From positions 62,001 through 126,000 of the forward strand of contig NZ_MIET01000011.1 of NCBI RefSeq assembly GCF_003590335.1: 64,000 bases of DNA, in the 5' to 3' direction. This document shows positions 55,635-64,000 of this stretch, piece after piece (position 1 is the first letter of the stretch; every line of letters starts with the position of its first letter). The stretch comes from Pseudoalteromonas sp. MSK9-3. Lineage in GTDB: Bacteria > Pseudomonadota > Gammaproteobacteria > Enterobacterales > Alteromonadaceae. The position numbers and the translations under genes are program-made. The notes beneath the pieces were generated by a model. That model ran no database searches and was not told the origin of the DNA. It was given only the letters and a program-made list of their open reading frames with translations.

Positions 55635-56366
55635 TTATTGATAATCCATTTCTATAGAACGAACTTCTTGCTGGGTAATTTGTTTTAGTAAATAGCTTAA
55701 TTTTTCTGCTTTTAGTTTATTCCGCTCAGCGAACCCTATGAACTGCCGCTCTGAATGGATCAGTTCTGGTAAAATCGTCACAGGTAAATTAAATTGAGAA
55801 ATGATTTTTTCAGCCCAACGCTTATCGATTAATATAGCGCCAACACGATTAGACGCCAGTATGTCAAAGAGTGCTCTTGCGTCTTCGTCCGACCCTTCAT
55901 AATAAGAACGCTTAACAATCACTGCGTTTATATCAGATAACACCTCTATGACTTCGTCTGGATATGGGTACTCTTGTGCAATCACCACACTAAAAAACGG
56001 GAGAGATTTAATTTTTTCAAAGGTTAAGTGACGGTTGTTTACATTGACCGCTAATGCCATCTCCCACACAGATACCGTGTGTTCCACTAAATTTAGCGAA
56101 TCAGAGCTATCTATGTGCAAAGTAAAATCATATTTTCCAGCATGTACATCATCTATACATCGCCGGTAAGGCAGCTCTGAAAATGAGGCGGAAATGTTTG
56201 CATTGCCCAGCGCATATTTGAGTATATCAACTTGAATGCCTTTTGCGCCGACCTCAGGCTCCACATAACTAAAGGGCCACCACCGTGAAAAGCAAAAACT
56301 ATATTCTTCGCTTTGTGCATACGCACTGCTTTGGTATAGCCATAACAAAGCAATTAGCCATCTCAT
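55635..56366 (-). CDS. Periplasmic solute-binding family 3 protein
   Basis: 243 residues from the ATG at 56366 with signal peptide MRWLIALLWLYQSSAYAQ; a GTG at 56375 is an alternative. It is a PBP2-type two-lobe domain: CFSRWWPFSYVEPEVGAKGIQVDILKYAL, LPYRRCIDDVHAGKYDF and RVGAILIDKRWAE. Solo proteins of this type are common in Pseudoalteromonas and often lack a transporter, acting in sensing or of unknown role. No permease gene is adjacent. Confidence 0.85.
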   Translation of the reverse strand: MRWLIALLWLYQSSAYAQSEEYSFCFSRWWPFSYVEPEVGAKGIQVDILKYALGNANISASFSELPYRRCIDDVHAGKYDFTLHIDSSDSLNLVEHTVSVWEMALAVNVNNRHLTFEKIKSLPFFSVVIAQEYPYPDEVIEVLSDINAVIVKRSYYEGSDEDARALFDILASNRVGAILIDKRWAEKIISQFNLPVTILPELIHSERQFIGFAERNKLKAEKLSYLLKQITQQEVRSIEMDYQ

Positions 56367-56438
56367 TAGTTGCACCCAAACTTACCCTACGACTTAATTA
56401 AGCGTAATAGGTTTTAGGTCAGGTGCAACCTGGGCCAA

Positions 56439-56849
56439 TCATATTTTAGGAAGAACTTGAACTGCAAAAAAACACATGGCTATCGCACAAGACATCATAA
56501 ACCATAATTTTGCATACTTGCTCTGCTGACAAGCATTGTAATAACACTGTGTAGGGTGATCTGGGTCGATTAATATAAAGGTCGGTTCATTTGACTGAAA
56601 AGAACGAGTAAGCTGCTCTCTGTAAGCTGTTTGGCAGGCATAAGACTCACCCATAAACATAAACTCAACCAATAAACTCGGCTCTCCAAGTATTTCAATT
56701 GGCCCTGCTTTGTGCTGTTTAATTTTAACTAGCTTAGTTACCTGAACTTGACGCCACACCCGCTTTTTTAAACGTTTCCTTTTCGCCTGCCAAAATAGTA
56801 ACGAGGTTAATACCAGCATCGCGATAACTAACATGAGCACCCAGTTCAT
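56439..56849 (-). CDS. Two-helix membrane protein, DUF3592-like
   Basis: 136 residues with a helix at each end (MLVIAMLVLTSLLFWQA and LWFMMSCAIAMCFFAVQVL) and a beta-rich middle with the DPDHPTQCYY motif seen in DUF3592-type proteins. It overlaps the end of the cyclodeaminase gene by 4 bases, so it is coexpressed. Function unknown. Confidence 0.7.
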   Translation of the reverse strand: MNWVLMLVIAMLVLTSLLFWQAKRKRLKKRVWRQVQVTKLVKIKQHKAGPIEILGEPSLLVEFMFMGESYACQTAYREQLTRSFQSNEPTFILIDPDHPTQCYYNACQQSKYAKLWFMMSCAIAMCFFAVQVLPKI

Positions 56850-57781
56850 AATACCAGCCTATAAACCAACTGAGCAGTCAACAGATCACTCAGCGCCATT
56901 CCGACCGACTTAAAAACAGTGATATCTTCTGGCATTCGGGTAAAATTAAGCCGGTGTAGTTCACTGAGTTCACCTAAAATATGTGACTTTGCAATGGCCC
57001 CTTCAGATATAGGTAATAACACTTCACCAGCCTCATTGAGAACATTGACCCGACTATCAACAAATACCTTCGCACGGCAAATAGTAACTGTGTCGCACTC
57101 TCTTGCATCCTTATGATGATTACCAATTAAATCAACATGACACCCAGGCTTTAACCAACTGCCCTCAAATAAAGGCGCATGTGATCCAGTGGCACAGCTA
57201 ACAATGTCCGCACTGCTTAATGTAGCTTCGTCAGCAGCGCCCACACAAAATTCAATATGTGTAAACTTACTTGCTAAAGTGCGTAGCAACGAGGCTGCTT
57301 TATCTTTATTACGTGCAACCACTGTGACTTTATTTAATGATCTTACGCTAATATGCGCCTCTATCATGTAAAGAGCCAAGTTACCTGAGCCAAAAAATAC
57401 GAGATGACGACTATCGGTGCGCGACAAATACGCACAAGCCAATGCAGACACACCCGCAGTTCTCCATAAGGTCACACTCGTTCCGTCAATCAAAGCAAGA
57501 GGTTCACCATGGGTACGGTCAAATAACATTATTTTTGAGTAAAGACTTTTAAATCCACTGTCGACATTATTCGGAAAATACGTAAACGATTTTACCGAGA
57601 TCACTTCATCATTCCATGCCGGAAGAACCGCAAATGCATCATGGTTATTTTCACATTCACTGAGTGTAAATACTTGTCGAGGTGGCGTACCCGCAGGTTT
57701 TGCGAATCCAACTTTCAATGCAGCTATAACGGCATCAAAATGTAAGTTGCTGTGTACTTGTTGCTCTGAAATTATATGCAT
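56846..57781 (-). CDS. Ornithine cyclodeaminase/mu-crystallin family protein
   Basis: 311 residues. Family blocks: VISVKSFTYFPNN, SLYSKIMLFDRTHGEPLALIDGTSVTLWRTAGVSALACAYLS, the Rossmann motif VFFGSGNLALYMIEAH, and ADIVSCATGSHAPLFEGSWLKPGCHVDLIG. The family includes ornithine cyclodeaminase, alanine dehydrogenase and delta1-pyrroline-2-carboxylate reductase (LhpI). Next to a prolidase-like gene a reductase in proline or hydroxyproline breakdown is the best guess. It follows the M24 gene by 6 bases. Confidence 0.88.
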   Translation of the reverse strand: MHIISEQQVHSNLHFDAVIAALKVGFAKPAGTPPRQVFTLSECENNHDAFAVLPAWNDEVISVKSFTYFPNNVDSGFKSLYSKIMLFDRTHGEPLALIDGTSVTLWRTAGVSALACAYLSRTDSRHLVFFGSGNLALYMIEAHISVRSLNKVTVVARNKDKAASLLRTLASKFTHIEFCVGAADEATLSSADIVSCATGSHAPLFEGSWLKPGCHVDLIGNHHKDARECDTVTICRAKVFVDSRVNVLNEAGEVLLPISEGAIAKSHILGELSELHRLNFTRMPEDITVFKSVGMALSDLLTAQLVYRLVL

Positions 57782-57787
57782 TTCCCT

Positions 57788-58867
57788 TCACTCCAAAATG
57801 AACTTTTTTGGGGCGAATGTTAAACACTCATACCCGTCGCGTGTTACCAATATGTCATCTTCAATTCTCACACCACCCACCTCTGGAATATATATTCCAG
57901 GCTCAATTGTGATCACATTTCCCGTGTCCAACCGAGCCTTGTTTTTTGTGGTGATAAAAGGCGCTTCATGTAAGAACAGGCCTAGACCATGGCCAATTCC
58001 TTTGCCACTATATTTTTGATAGCCACCAGCACCCATTATGTTCGCTGCTGCATCGTTTACAGTGGCACACTCTACGCCGCTACATACCTCACTCACAGCT
58101 GCTGTATGTGCTTTGAGCACGGTATCAAACATATGCTGCTGCTCTTGCGTTGGGGTTTTATATACATAAGTGCGAGTCATATCTGAACGATATCCATTTA
58201 CTACCGCACCAAAATCAACAAGAATAAAGTCGCCTTCTCGCAGCTGTACGTCACTCGGTTTGCCATGAGGAAGTGCACTTCGAGTACCAAAAAGTAATAT
58301 GGTTTCAAAACTGACCCCATCAGAACCTAGTTGCTGCATTCTATAATCAAGTGACGCTGCCAACTGCTTCTCTGTGATCCCAGCTTTTACCTGTTCTAGT
58401 GTATCTGCCAACGCCGCATCTGCTATTTCTGCCGCTTTGCGAATACACTTCACCTCCCAGTCATCTTTAATCGACCTTAGCTCTTCGATAAGACCAGTAA
58501 TAGGCTGTAGCTGACATTTTAAATCACGAGTAATATCTTGCCACATCGCGACGGTCACATATGCAGCATCAAACCCAATAAGGCCGGCATCAGTTATAAG
58601 CCTATTTATGCATACACCTAACGCTTCATTCTCTCGGTCTCGGCATATTACGTTACAGTTATGCGACTCTTGTTTTGCGCGATTAACATATCGATAATCT
58701 GTGATCAGAGTATAAGAGGTATGAGAAGCGATCAAGTAAGCAGCATTTCCAGTAAATCCGGTTAAATACTGAATATTTTCATGACCAAAAACAAGCATAG
58801 CTGTGAGGTCATTTTTAAGAAGTTTATGAGAAAACTCGGTTTGACGATTGGAGTAAATAGTAACCAT
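57788..58867 (-). CDS. M24 metallopeptidase, Xaa-Pro dipeptidase/aminopeptidase-like
   Basis: 359 residues. A creatinase-like N-terminal domain is followed by a pita-bread catalytic domain with a complete metal set: ILVDFGAVVNGYRSDMTRTY (two Asp), GIGHGLGLFLHEAP (His), ITIEPGIYIP (Glu) and VRIEDDILV (Glu). It probably releases proline or hydroxyproline from dipeptides; creatinase-like or ectoine-hydrolase roles are possible. It leads the operon with the cyclodeaminase-like gene under GntR-type operators. The ribosome site is weak. Confidence 0.88.
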   Translation of the reverse strand: MVTIYSNRQTEFSHKLLKNDLTAMLVFGHENIQYLTGFTGNAAYLIASHTSYTLITDYRYVNRAKQESHNCNVICRDRENEALGVCINRLITDAGLIGFDAAYVTVAMWQDITRDLKCQLQPITGLIEELRSIKDDWEVKCIRKAAEIADAALADTLEQVKAGITEKQLAASLDYRMQQLGSDGVSFETILLFGTRSALPHGKPSDVQLREGDFILVDFGAVVNGYRSDMTRTYVYKTPTQEQQHMFDTVLKAHTAAVSEVCSGVECATVNDAAANIMGAGGYQKYSGKGIGHGLGLFLHEAPFITTKNKARLDTGNVITIEPGIYIPEVGGVRIEDDILVTRDGYECLTFAPKKFILE

Positions 58868-58879
58868 TGCGCTATGTAA

Positions 58880-58928
58880 TTGTGTACAAGTGAGTCACAA
58901 CATAGCGCAATATTAAATTGTATACAAT
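58880..58928. promoter_or_regulatory. GntR/FCD-type operator pair before the M24-OCD operon
   Basis: TTGTATACAA (58918-58927) is a perfect palindrome and TTGTGTACAA (58880-58889) a near copy, with centres 38 bases apart. They lie just upstream of the M24 start. TTGTATACAA matches sites bound by FCD-type GntR proteins, and the gene for such a protein is immediately upstream. Confidence 0.6.
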
Positions 58929-58952
58929 ATTAAATATTCAAATTATTATTTA

Positions 58953-59618
58953 CTATTGGCTTTGTTCCATTTTAACCAAAAGCTGCTTGATGTCATCTTT
59001 AGCCCCTGTGATGTGCTTTTTTAAAAAGTCACAGGCTGCGTTAATATCTTTAGTTTTACAGAACTCTAGTAAAGTACGATGCTCCTCTGGTGCTGTTTTT
59101 ATACCACCAGCTAACAAAATATGCATACGCACATAGCGTTCAGAGTTTTTGCCGTACATCGCTACTAATTCTGCGGTTTGTGGCCGGTTTGCTTTACTGT
59201 AGAGCTTGACATGAAATTCAGCATTGAGTTTACCTGTAGCTAACTGGGTATCCCCAGCCGCTGTCGCCTCTTCTAAATCATATAAGATGGCTTCAGCCTC
59301 TAACAAATCTCTTGGCGTAAGATTAACAATTGAATGGCGCAGTAGTTCAGCTTCCAGCAACGCCCGCAAATCAAATATTTCGTCAATCTGATCTGCACTC
59401 AGCATTGTTGCAGTGGCCCCTTTATGGGCTTCAAAATTAACTAGTCCTTCAGCTTCTAGCTGCAAAAGTGCTTCTCTAACAGGAATACGGCTCACATTTA
59501 ACTCTTCAGCTAATGCGGCCTGACGCAATGGTTCACCCGCTTTAATTTCTCCAGATAAAATCTTTTCTCTGATTGCTTCTGCGACAAGTTGCGTGCGTGT
59601 TTTATGCTCAATTCCCAT
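58953..59618 (-). CDS. GntR-family (FCD) transcriptional regulator
   Basis: 221 residues. The winged helix is LVAEAIREKILSGEIKAGEPLRQAALAEELNVSRIPVREALLQLEAEGLV, and the rest is an FCD ligand domain with metal-type residues (LRALLEAELLRH, HVKLYSKANRP, HRTLLEFC). It probably represses the M24-cyclodeaminase-DUF3592 genes in response to an intermediate. A good AAGGGG site lies before the ATG. Confidence 0.92.
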   Translation of the reverse strand: MGIEHKTRTQLVAEAIREKILSGEIKAGEPLRQAALAEELNVSRIPVREALLQLEAEGLVNFEAHKGATATMLSADQIDEIFDLRALLEAELLRHSIVNLTPRDLLEAEAILYDLEEATAAGDTQLATGKLNAEFHVKLYSKANRPQTAELVAMYGKNSERYVRMHILLAGGIKTAPEEHRTLLEFCKTKDINAACDFLKKHITGAKDDIKQLLVKMEQSQ

Positions 59619-59826
59619 GAGTACCCCTTAAGCTACATTTGGCATACATTATACATGCATCAGACTTCACTGCTACATTTGACGGTTGTATAAAAATATC
59701 CAAGTGTATTTGTTATCGTTATTCGATTGATTATAAGGGGCATTTTAAGTTAATCAATGCGCTAAATGTCTTAGTGTACCCCCCCTCGACATAATGCGAT
59801 AGACTGACTATGGCAGACCTCGCCCG

Positions 59827-60225
59827 CTATGGGTTAATTCGTTTCCAAACCTCTTTTTCTACCAACTTTCCATTTTCGTGCAATGTGTGGTGCCATAAGT
59901 CACCTTCCACGATATAAGTGAACGCCATGGTTTTTCCCAAAATAGACTCAACATTGCCATATTTAACGTGTTCAATAAATCGGCCTTTATCAAGCGTGTA
60001 AGTGCCGCCACCAGCATACAAAAACTTACCATCACGCTGGGTAATATAATTAAAATGGCCCTCAGATACGATTTTAACTGAGCTCAACTGTGGCGCTTGT
60101 GCTTCAACCAGTCCGTTGTCAGTTGCATACTGTCCTTTGACGTACTGCCAAGTACCTATTAGAGGGTTTGCGCAGGCAATACTTAGATTTAACGCCAACA
60201 CAGAGAAAGTAATTAATTTTAACAT
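59827..60225 (-). CDS. Small secreted lipocalin-like protein
   Basis: 132 residues from the ATG at 60225, chosen because it starts a signal peptide (MLKLITFSVLALNLSIACA). The mature part is beta-rich with an NPLIGTWQYVKGQY start and GGGTYTLDKGRFIEHV, resembling lipocalin-like DUF families of secreted bacterial proteins. Ligand unknown. It is divergent from the gluzincin gene. Confidence 0.72.
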   Translation of the reverse strand: MLKLITFSVLALNLSIACANPLIGTWQYVKGQYATDNGLVEAQAPQLSSVKIVSEGHFNYITQRDGKFLYAGGGTYTLDKGRFIEHVKYGNVESILGKTMAFTYIVEGDLWHHTLHENGKLVEKEVWKRINP

Positions 60226-60402
60226 TGTATCTAATCTTCTGATTTTATTATTCATTATTAGAATTAATATTACATACTTACTGTGCGTATTCACGTGAGA
60301 TAGTTTCATAGTGAAAAACACAACCACACATCTGTTAGTTTTTTTTATCTATTCGGTCTATTACATAGTAGGTGTAGCAACCATTGTAAAAATAGGAAAG
60401 TC

Positions 60403-61269
60403 GTGCCAATAACAACAAAAGCAAGTTTATTAAAAACAAGACTCATCACTCACCTATTGACACTGTGTGCATTTGTTTTTTTACACATGAAAGAGGCACA
60501 GCCTGCCGAAGCGCACTATATAAATTTTGCTGAGCTATCAAAAGCTCAGCAGGCGACAGTCAACACTTGGGTAAACCACGCAATTCATGCTACAGAACAT
60601 GCTCTTGGGCAGCTCAAACAAAGCCATATAATAATTGAGCTCTACCCTAAGTATTTTACTTTAGAGCCTGTGCCTTGGGCGAGTGTCATTAGAGGCAACC
60701 AAGATGGTGTTGAATTGCATTTTAATCGCTATGCAAGTGCAGCTACTTTAATACAAGATTGGACTTTATATCATGAGCTTGCTCATTTATATCATCCACT
60801 ATTTAACTATCAAGATTTTTGGGTGAGTGAGGGGTTGGCGACCTATTTACAAAATGTCATTATGTTCAACGCAGGTCTGATTTCACGTGCAGAGTTCACC
60901 CATAGGCTTTGGAGCGGTTTGCAACGCGGTAAACTACAAACACGAAGCATCAATCATAAACTTTACGCGGTCACAGAAAATATGTGGTCCTTAAAGGCCC
61001 AACAACGAGTCTACTGGACTGGGGCAGCTTTTTTTATAGAAGCCGAAATTGCACTCAACTCGCAGCGCTCACCTCGATACACCGTGTCTGAGTTATTAAA
61101 GCAATACCAAAAATGTTGTCGCAGCCAAAATATGCAAGCCAAAGCATTTATGTCTGAACTCGACAAAATAAGTCAAACAGCCATATTCAGTAACTTGTAT
61201 CAAAAATACAAAGCCCGCACTGACTTTCCAACAATTACAAAAGAACAAATCAGCCAGCTACACTTTTAA
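60403..61269 (+). CDS. Secreted gluzincin-type zinc protease
   Basis: 288 residues, start GTG with AGGAAAG upstream. A signal-type N-terminus is followed by a HELAHLYHP zinc motif (near residue 126) and, about 20 residues on, SEGLATYLQ supplying the third zinc ligand Glu, the M1/M61 gluzincin plan in a shorter protein. No C-terminal domains. Likely an exported peptidase of unknown target. Confidence 0.82.
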   Translation: MPITTKASLLKTRLITHLLTLCAFVFLHMKEAQPAEAHYINFAELSKAQQATVNTWVNHAIHATEHALGQLKQSHIIIELYPKYFTLEPVPWASVIRGNQDGVELHFNRYASAATLIQDWTLYHELAHLYHPLFNYQDFWVSEGLATYLQNVIMFNAGLISRAEFTHRLWSGLQRGKLQTRSINHKLYAVTENMWSLKAQQRVYWTGAAFFIEAEIALNSQRSPRYTVSELLKQYQKCCRSQNMQAKAFMSELDKISQTAIFSNLYQKYKARTDFPTITKEQISQLHF

Positions 61270-61398
61270 ACACCTGATTTAAAATACCAATTTAAAGTGC
61301 AGCTGTTCTTTTTGAACACACTGTGTACACACATTGATCGATACTCACCTCTATTTACGTAATAAACTCCATTAATTATTTAACACATCTATATTTTA

Positions 61399-61650
61399 AT
61401 GCATTTTAAAGAACCCGATATCTCCCGCATCATAGAAATGGCATGGGAAGACCGGACACCCTACGAGGCCATAAACACACTATATGGCTTAACTGACAGC
61501 CAACTGGTTACATTTATGCGTAAGCATGTCAGCAATACCAGTTTTAAAGTCTGGCGAAAAAGACATAGAGGACGCAAAAACAAACATTTGCAATTGAGGA
61601 GCAGTCAGGTGAGTCGCAGCCACTGTAGTACACAATACAAGCCTAGATAA
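61399..61650 (+). CDS. DUF2805/TIGR03643 family protein
   Basis: 83 residues. It has the family pattern DISRIIEMAWEDRTPYEAINTLYGLTDSQLVTFMRKHVSNTSFKVWRKRHRGRKNKH, a small helix-turn-helix-like, basic protein. The family is common in marine bacteria and its function is unknown; nucleic-acid binding is suggested by the charge. It is a single gene. Confidence 0.85.
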   Translation: MHFKEPDISRIIEMAWEDRTPYEAINTLYGLTDSQLVTFMRKHVSNTSFKVWRKRHRGRKNKHLQLRSSQVSRSHCSTQYKPR

Positions 61651-61816
61651 GCATGTTAAAAGCTGACACAACTGAATGAAAGTAACTAGATAAGAGAAAT
61701 AGTCACCCAACAACGTAATTAATACGACATTATGACGGTCTTCTTACCTACAGTAGTAAAACTTTTGCTAGTATTACAAACAGTTGTGCTTTTAAACAAT
61801 CTTAGTAGGTATCAAA

Positions 61817-63457
61817 TTGGACTATTTATCGACACTAAAAGTAAAAACGCGGTTGGGCATAGGATTTGGATTTATTTTAAGCTTGCTGATCCTACTCACT
61901 GTAATGGGCATTATTAAGGTTAACTTTATTGACCATACACTGTCTGAAATCACCGATGTAAACTCTGTAAAACAAAGATATGCAATTAACTACAGAGGCA
62001 GCGTACACGACCGGGCTATCGCCATCAGAGACATCGCAATGGCCCGTTCACCTCAAGAAATCAATAAATTTGAAGCAGAAATAAATGAGCTCGCTCACTT
62101 TTATAGCGAGTCTGAAAGCAAAATGAATCAAATGAAATCCAGTGGCGTGTTTTTTTCTCGACAAGAGCAAAATATATTAAACAAAATTGATAAAATCCAA
62201 GCCGATACACTTCCTCTTATCACACAGATCATCTCAGACAAAAGAAACGGCGAAGTAATGACAGCGACAATACTCGATGAAGCACGTCCTGCATTTGTCA
62301 ATTGGCTTAATACAATCAATGAATTTATTGATTTTCAAGAGACCAAAAACCAGCAGCTTACACCTGAAGCTCGCTCCGTTGCTGGCGGGTTCCAAGAATT
62401 AATGTTATCTCTGTGCGCTTTGGCTATCGCGATTTCGATTTTTGTTGGGTTTATGATCGAACGTAGTTTTCGCTCTTCGCTAGGCGGCGAACCGTTTGAG
62501 GCAGAACAAGCCATAAAAGCAATGGCGAATGGCTCATTAACCCATACGAATACAGATCATCCTACAGGCAGTATTCTCCATTCTTTATCCGAAATGAGTA
62601 AAACACTTACAACCACAGTTCGTAACATCGTTACAGCATCACAAAATGTGTCAGTGCAGGTCAGTGATGTTGCTCAAGGTTCAGCCTCTGTGTTAGATGC
62701 GGCACGCCAACAAGCGTCTTTGACTTCCGATACGGCATCTAAGCTCTCTGATATGCGCCACAGCATTGACCAAGTTTCGCAAATTGCGCAGTTAACCGAA
62801 AACAACTCATCTATGACCACCGATAATGCAAAACAAGGCCGAGAGCTGGTATTTGATGCAGCGCAAGAAATGGAGAAAATTTCAGCCACCGTCGATGAAG
62901 CGGTTACCCAAGTTAAAAAGTTAGAATCTCGTACCAAAGAGATTGGCGGTATCGTAAATGTCATTAGTGGTATTTCGGAGCAAACAAATTTACTTGCACT
63001 CAATGCCGCAATTGAAGCTGCACGTGCAGGTGAAACCGGTAGAGGTTTTGCTGTAGTCGCAGATGAGGTACGTCAATTAGCTCAAAGAACCGGAGAGGCA
63101 ACTTCTCAAATCGAAACCATGATCTCAGAGGTACAATCAGAGACAGCCGCTAGTGTAACAGCAATGGAAACCACTCAACCACAGGTTCTTAGTGGTAAAG
63201 AACGCACAACCAAAGCCAGTGAGTTATTGGAGAATATTGAAGAACAAGCCGCTGATTCCTTAAAGCGTATCAAAGAAGTTGCCAAGGCCACATCAGATCA
63301 GGTCAATGTCGTCGGCGATATTAGCAGTGCTATGGAGCAGATCTCAACGATGTCGAGTGATGCGATACAATCAATGCAAAACAATGAAAAAGCCGTAACG
63401 TCGCTCAATAGCCTATCAAGCCAACTCAAAGGTGAAGTCGAGTATTTCAAAATTTAA
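61817..63457 (+). CDS. Methyl-accepting chemotaxis protein
   Basis: 546 residues, start TTG with TAGGT 6 bases upstream ([17 protein letters not shown]). A four-helix-bundle sensor lies between two membrane helices ([21 protein letters not shown] and [22 protein letters not shown]); the segment after the second helix ([21 protein letters not shown]) is a HAMP-like variant. The hairpin is [39 protein letters not shown]. Ligand unknown. It is not similar in its sensor to the chemoreceptor at 20208-22217. Confidence 0.92.
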   Translation: MDYLSTLKVKTRLGIGFGFILSLLILLTVMGIIKVNFIDHTLSEITDVNSVKQRYAINYRGSVHDRAIAIRDIAMARSPQEINKFEAEINELAHFYSESESKMNQMKSSGVFFSRQEQNILNKIDKIQADTLPLITQIISDKRNGEVMTATILDEARPAFVNWLNTINEFIDFQETKNQQLTPEARSVAGGFQELMLSLCALAIAISIFVGFMIERSFRSSLGGEPFEAEQAIKAMANGSLTHTNTDHPTGSILHSLSEMSKTLTTTVRNIVTASQNVSVQVSDVAQGSASVLDAARQQASLTSDTASKLSDMRHSIDQVSQIAQLTENNSSMTTDNAKQGRELVFDAAQEMEKISATVDEAVTQVKKLESRTKEIGGIVNVISGISEQTNLLALNAAIEAARAGETGRGFAVVADEVRQLAQRTGEATSQIETMISEVQSETAASVTAMETTQPQVLSGKERTTKASELLENIEEQAADSLKRIKEVAKATSDQVNVVGDISSAMEQISTMSSDAIQSMQNNEKAVTSLNSLSSQLKGEVEYFKI

Positions 63458-63486
63458 CCATGGTAACACCATGGAAGCTAAGTATT

Positions 63487-63522
63487 GAGCTGGTGAAAAA
63501 ACACCCACCGGCTCTAAATTTT
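63487..63522 (+). terminator. Probable terminator of the second chemoreceptor gene
   Basis: GAGCTGGTG (63487-63495) pairs with CACCGGCTC (63506-63514), one mismatch, followed by TAAATTTT. It lies 29 bases after the stop. Confidence 0.6.
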
Positions 63523-63566
63523 ACTGATATAATCAAGTTAATTGGCGATACTCCTGGGGATCAAAT

Positions 63567-64000
63567 ATGTTGCTAAGTTCACTTAGTGTAATGTTGACAA
63601 CGCTCATGAGTCCCGCTGAACTATTTGGTGCCTTAAATGAGCTAAAATCGCTCAATCAACGCTCACCCCACCAAGCCATTAGTTATTACCAAACCATTAT
63701 TCCACACATTCCAACATCGCCATCAAAAGGGTCCATAGAACTTCACCTTGCGGGCATGGAAGCAGCGATACGAACTGATACACCCGTTCTAGTTCGCTCC
63801 GCATTAAAAGTCGCGTCACAATATGACTGGTTAACCAGTATAGAACACGGGGAATTTAATATATTTGTACCCATGGCAATTTATCATCGCAGAATAGGTG
63901 ATCACAGCTACGCTGAATACTTAAACAAATGCGCATTAACTTATGCTAAATCAGAGCAGCAACTGAGCAAAGTAGTTAGCAATTTGTCTGTCATCTATCG
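63567..64000 (+). CDS. Unidentified protein, N-terminal part (cut off by window edge)
   Basis: The frame is open from an ATG at 63567, with GGGGATC upstream, to the window end, giving 144 residues. The N-terminus is mildly hydrophobic (MLLSSLSVMLTTLMSPAELF) and could be a signal peptide. The rest is helical and resembles TPR-like input regions of sensor proteins (YYQTIIPHIP, RIGDHSYAEYLNKCALTYAKSEQQ), but I cannot assign it. It may be the sensor part of a GGDEF-type protein; the downstream sequence is needed. Confidence 0.6.
   Translation, partial: MLLSSLSVMLTTLMSPAELFGALNELKSLNQRSPHQAISYYQTIIPHIPTSPSKGSIELHLAGMEAAIRTDTPVLVRSALKVASQYDWLTSIEHGEFNIFVPMAIYHRRIGDHSYAEYLNKCALTYAKSEQQLSKVVSNLSVIY

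Overview
The window looks like chromosomal DNA of a marine gammaproteobacterium of the Pseudoalteromonas type (order Alteromonadales). Base composition is AT-rich. The recognisable housekeeping genes (fabA with a FabR-type operator, rmf, etfBA with ETF-quinone oxidoreductase, hutUH) and the exopolysaccharide, chemotaxis and giant surface-protein genes all fit that group. The genus is inferred from gene content, not from a marker search. I see no tRNA, rRNA, insertion sequence, integrase or CRISPR array.

Positions 1-15246 hold an exopolysaccharide locus whose parts match the syp (symbiosis polysaccharide) locus of Vibrio fischeri. On the minus strand there are three transcription units: glycosyltransferase, Wzx flippase, Wzy polymerase, hexapeptide acetyltransferase, glycosyltransferase (13692-7902); Wzz, glycosyltransferase, and a fused GT2/initiating sugar transferase (7761-3365); and STAS protein, OmpA lipoprotein, multi-SLBB exporter (3200 to beyond position 1). 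The order is that of sypK-R followed by sypA-C, a permutation of the Vibrio order, with SypQ and SypR fused. A plus-strand unit (GT2 and a stand-alone receiver) faces away. Sigma-54-like promoters and a recurring TGCAAAATGCAA-type palindrome lie in the gaps before these units.

Positions 15235-34508 are mostly ordinary metabolism: an EEP-family enzyme, thioesterases, an M23 peptidase, a double PTPS-like protein, fabA, rmf, a chemoreceptor with a duplicated sensor, etfBA opposite ETF-QO, RNase H, and hutUH opposite a LysR regulator. They also include a small membrane protein and a kelch protein. A gene-poor stretch lies at 19337-20207.

Positions 34509-37562 hold a cyclic-di-GMP (GEMM-I) riboswitch in front of a tiny membrane peptide gene and a secreted beta-helix protein with a LamG-like end. 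This suggests c-di-GMP control of a secreted polysaccharide-active protein.

Positions 37586-55388 are the most unusual region: nine co-directional minus-strand genes. They encode an Asp/Asn beta-hydroxylase-like protein, a GNAT acetyltransferase, a DUF6916-like protein, three tandem phage-tail-collar (microcystin-dependent-protein) paralogues, a secreted S8 protease, a TIGR03032/DUF4915 propeller-like protein and a 4019-residue surface protein. The giant protein carries an internal GlyGly-CTERM-like sorting signal, then a second signal-peptide-like segment, then an outer-membrane beta-barrel, as if two genes had fused. I propose this set as an undescribed surface-fibre or adhesin assembly and modification system.

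Positions 55635-64000 hold a periplasmic binding protein, an M24 peptidase/ornithine-cyclodeaminase pair with a GntR/FCD regulator and TTGTATACAA-type operators, a small lipocalin-like protein, a secreted gluzincin protease, a DUF2805 protein, another chemoreceptor and the start of an unidentified gene that runs off the end.
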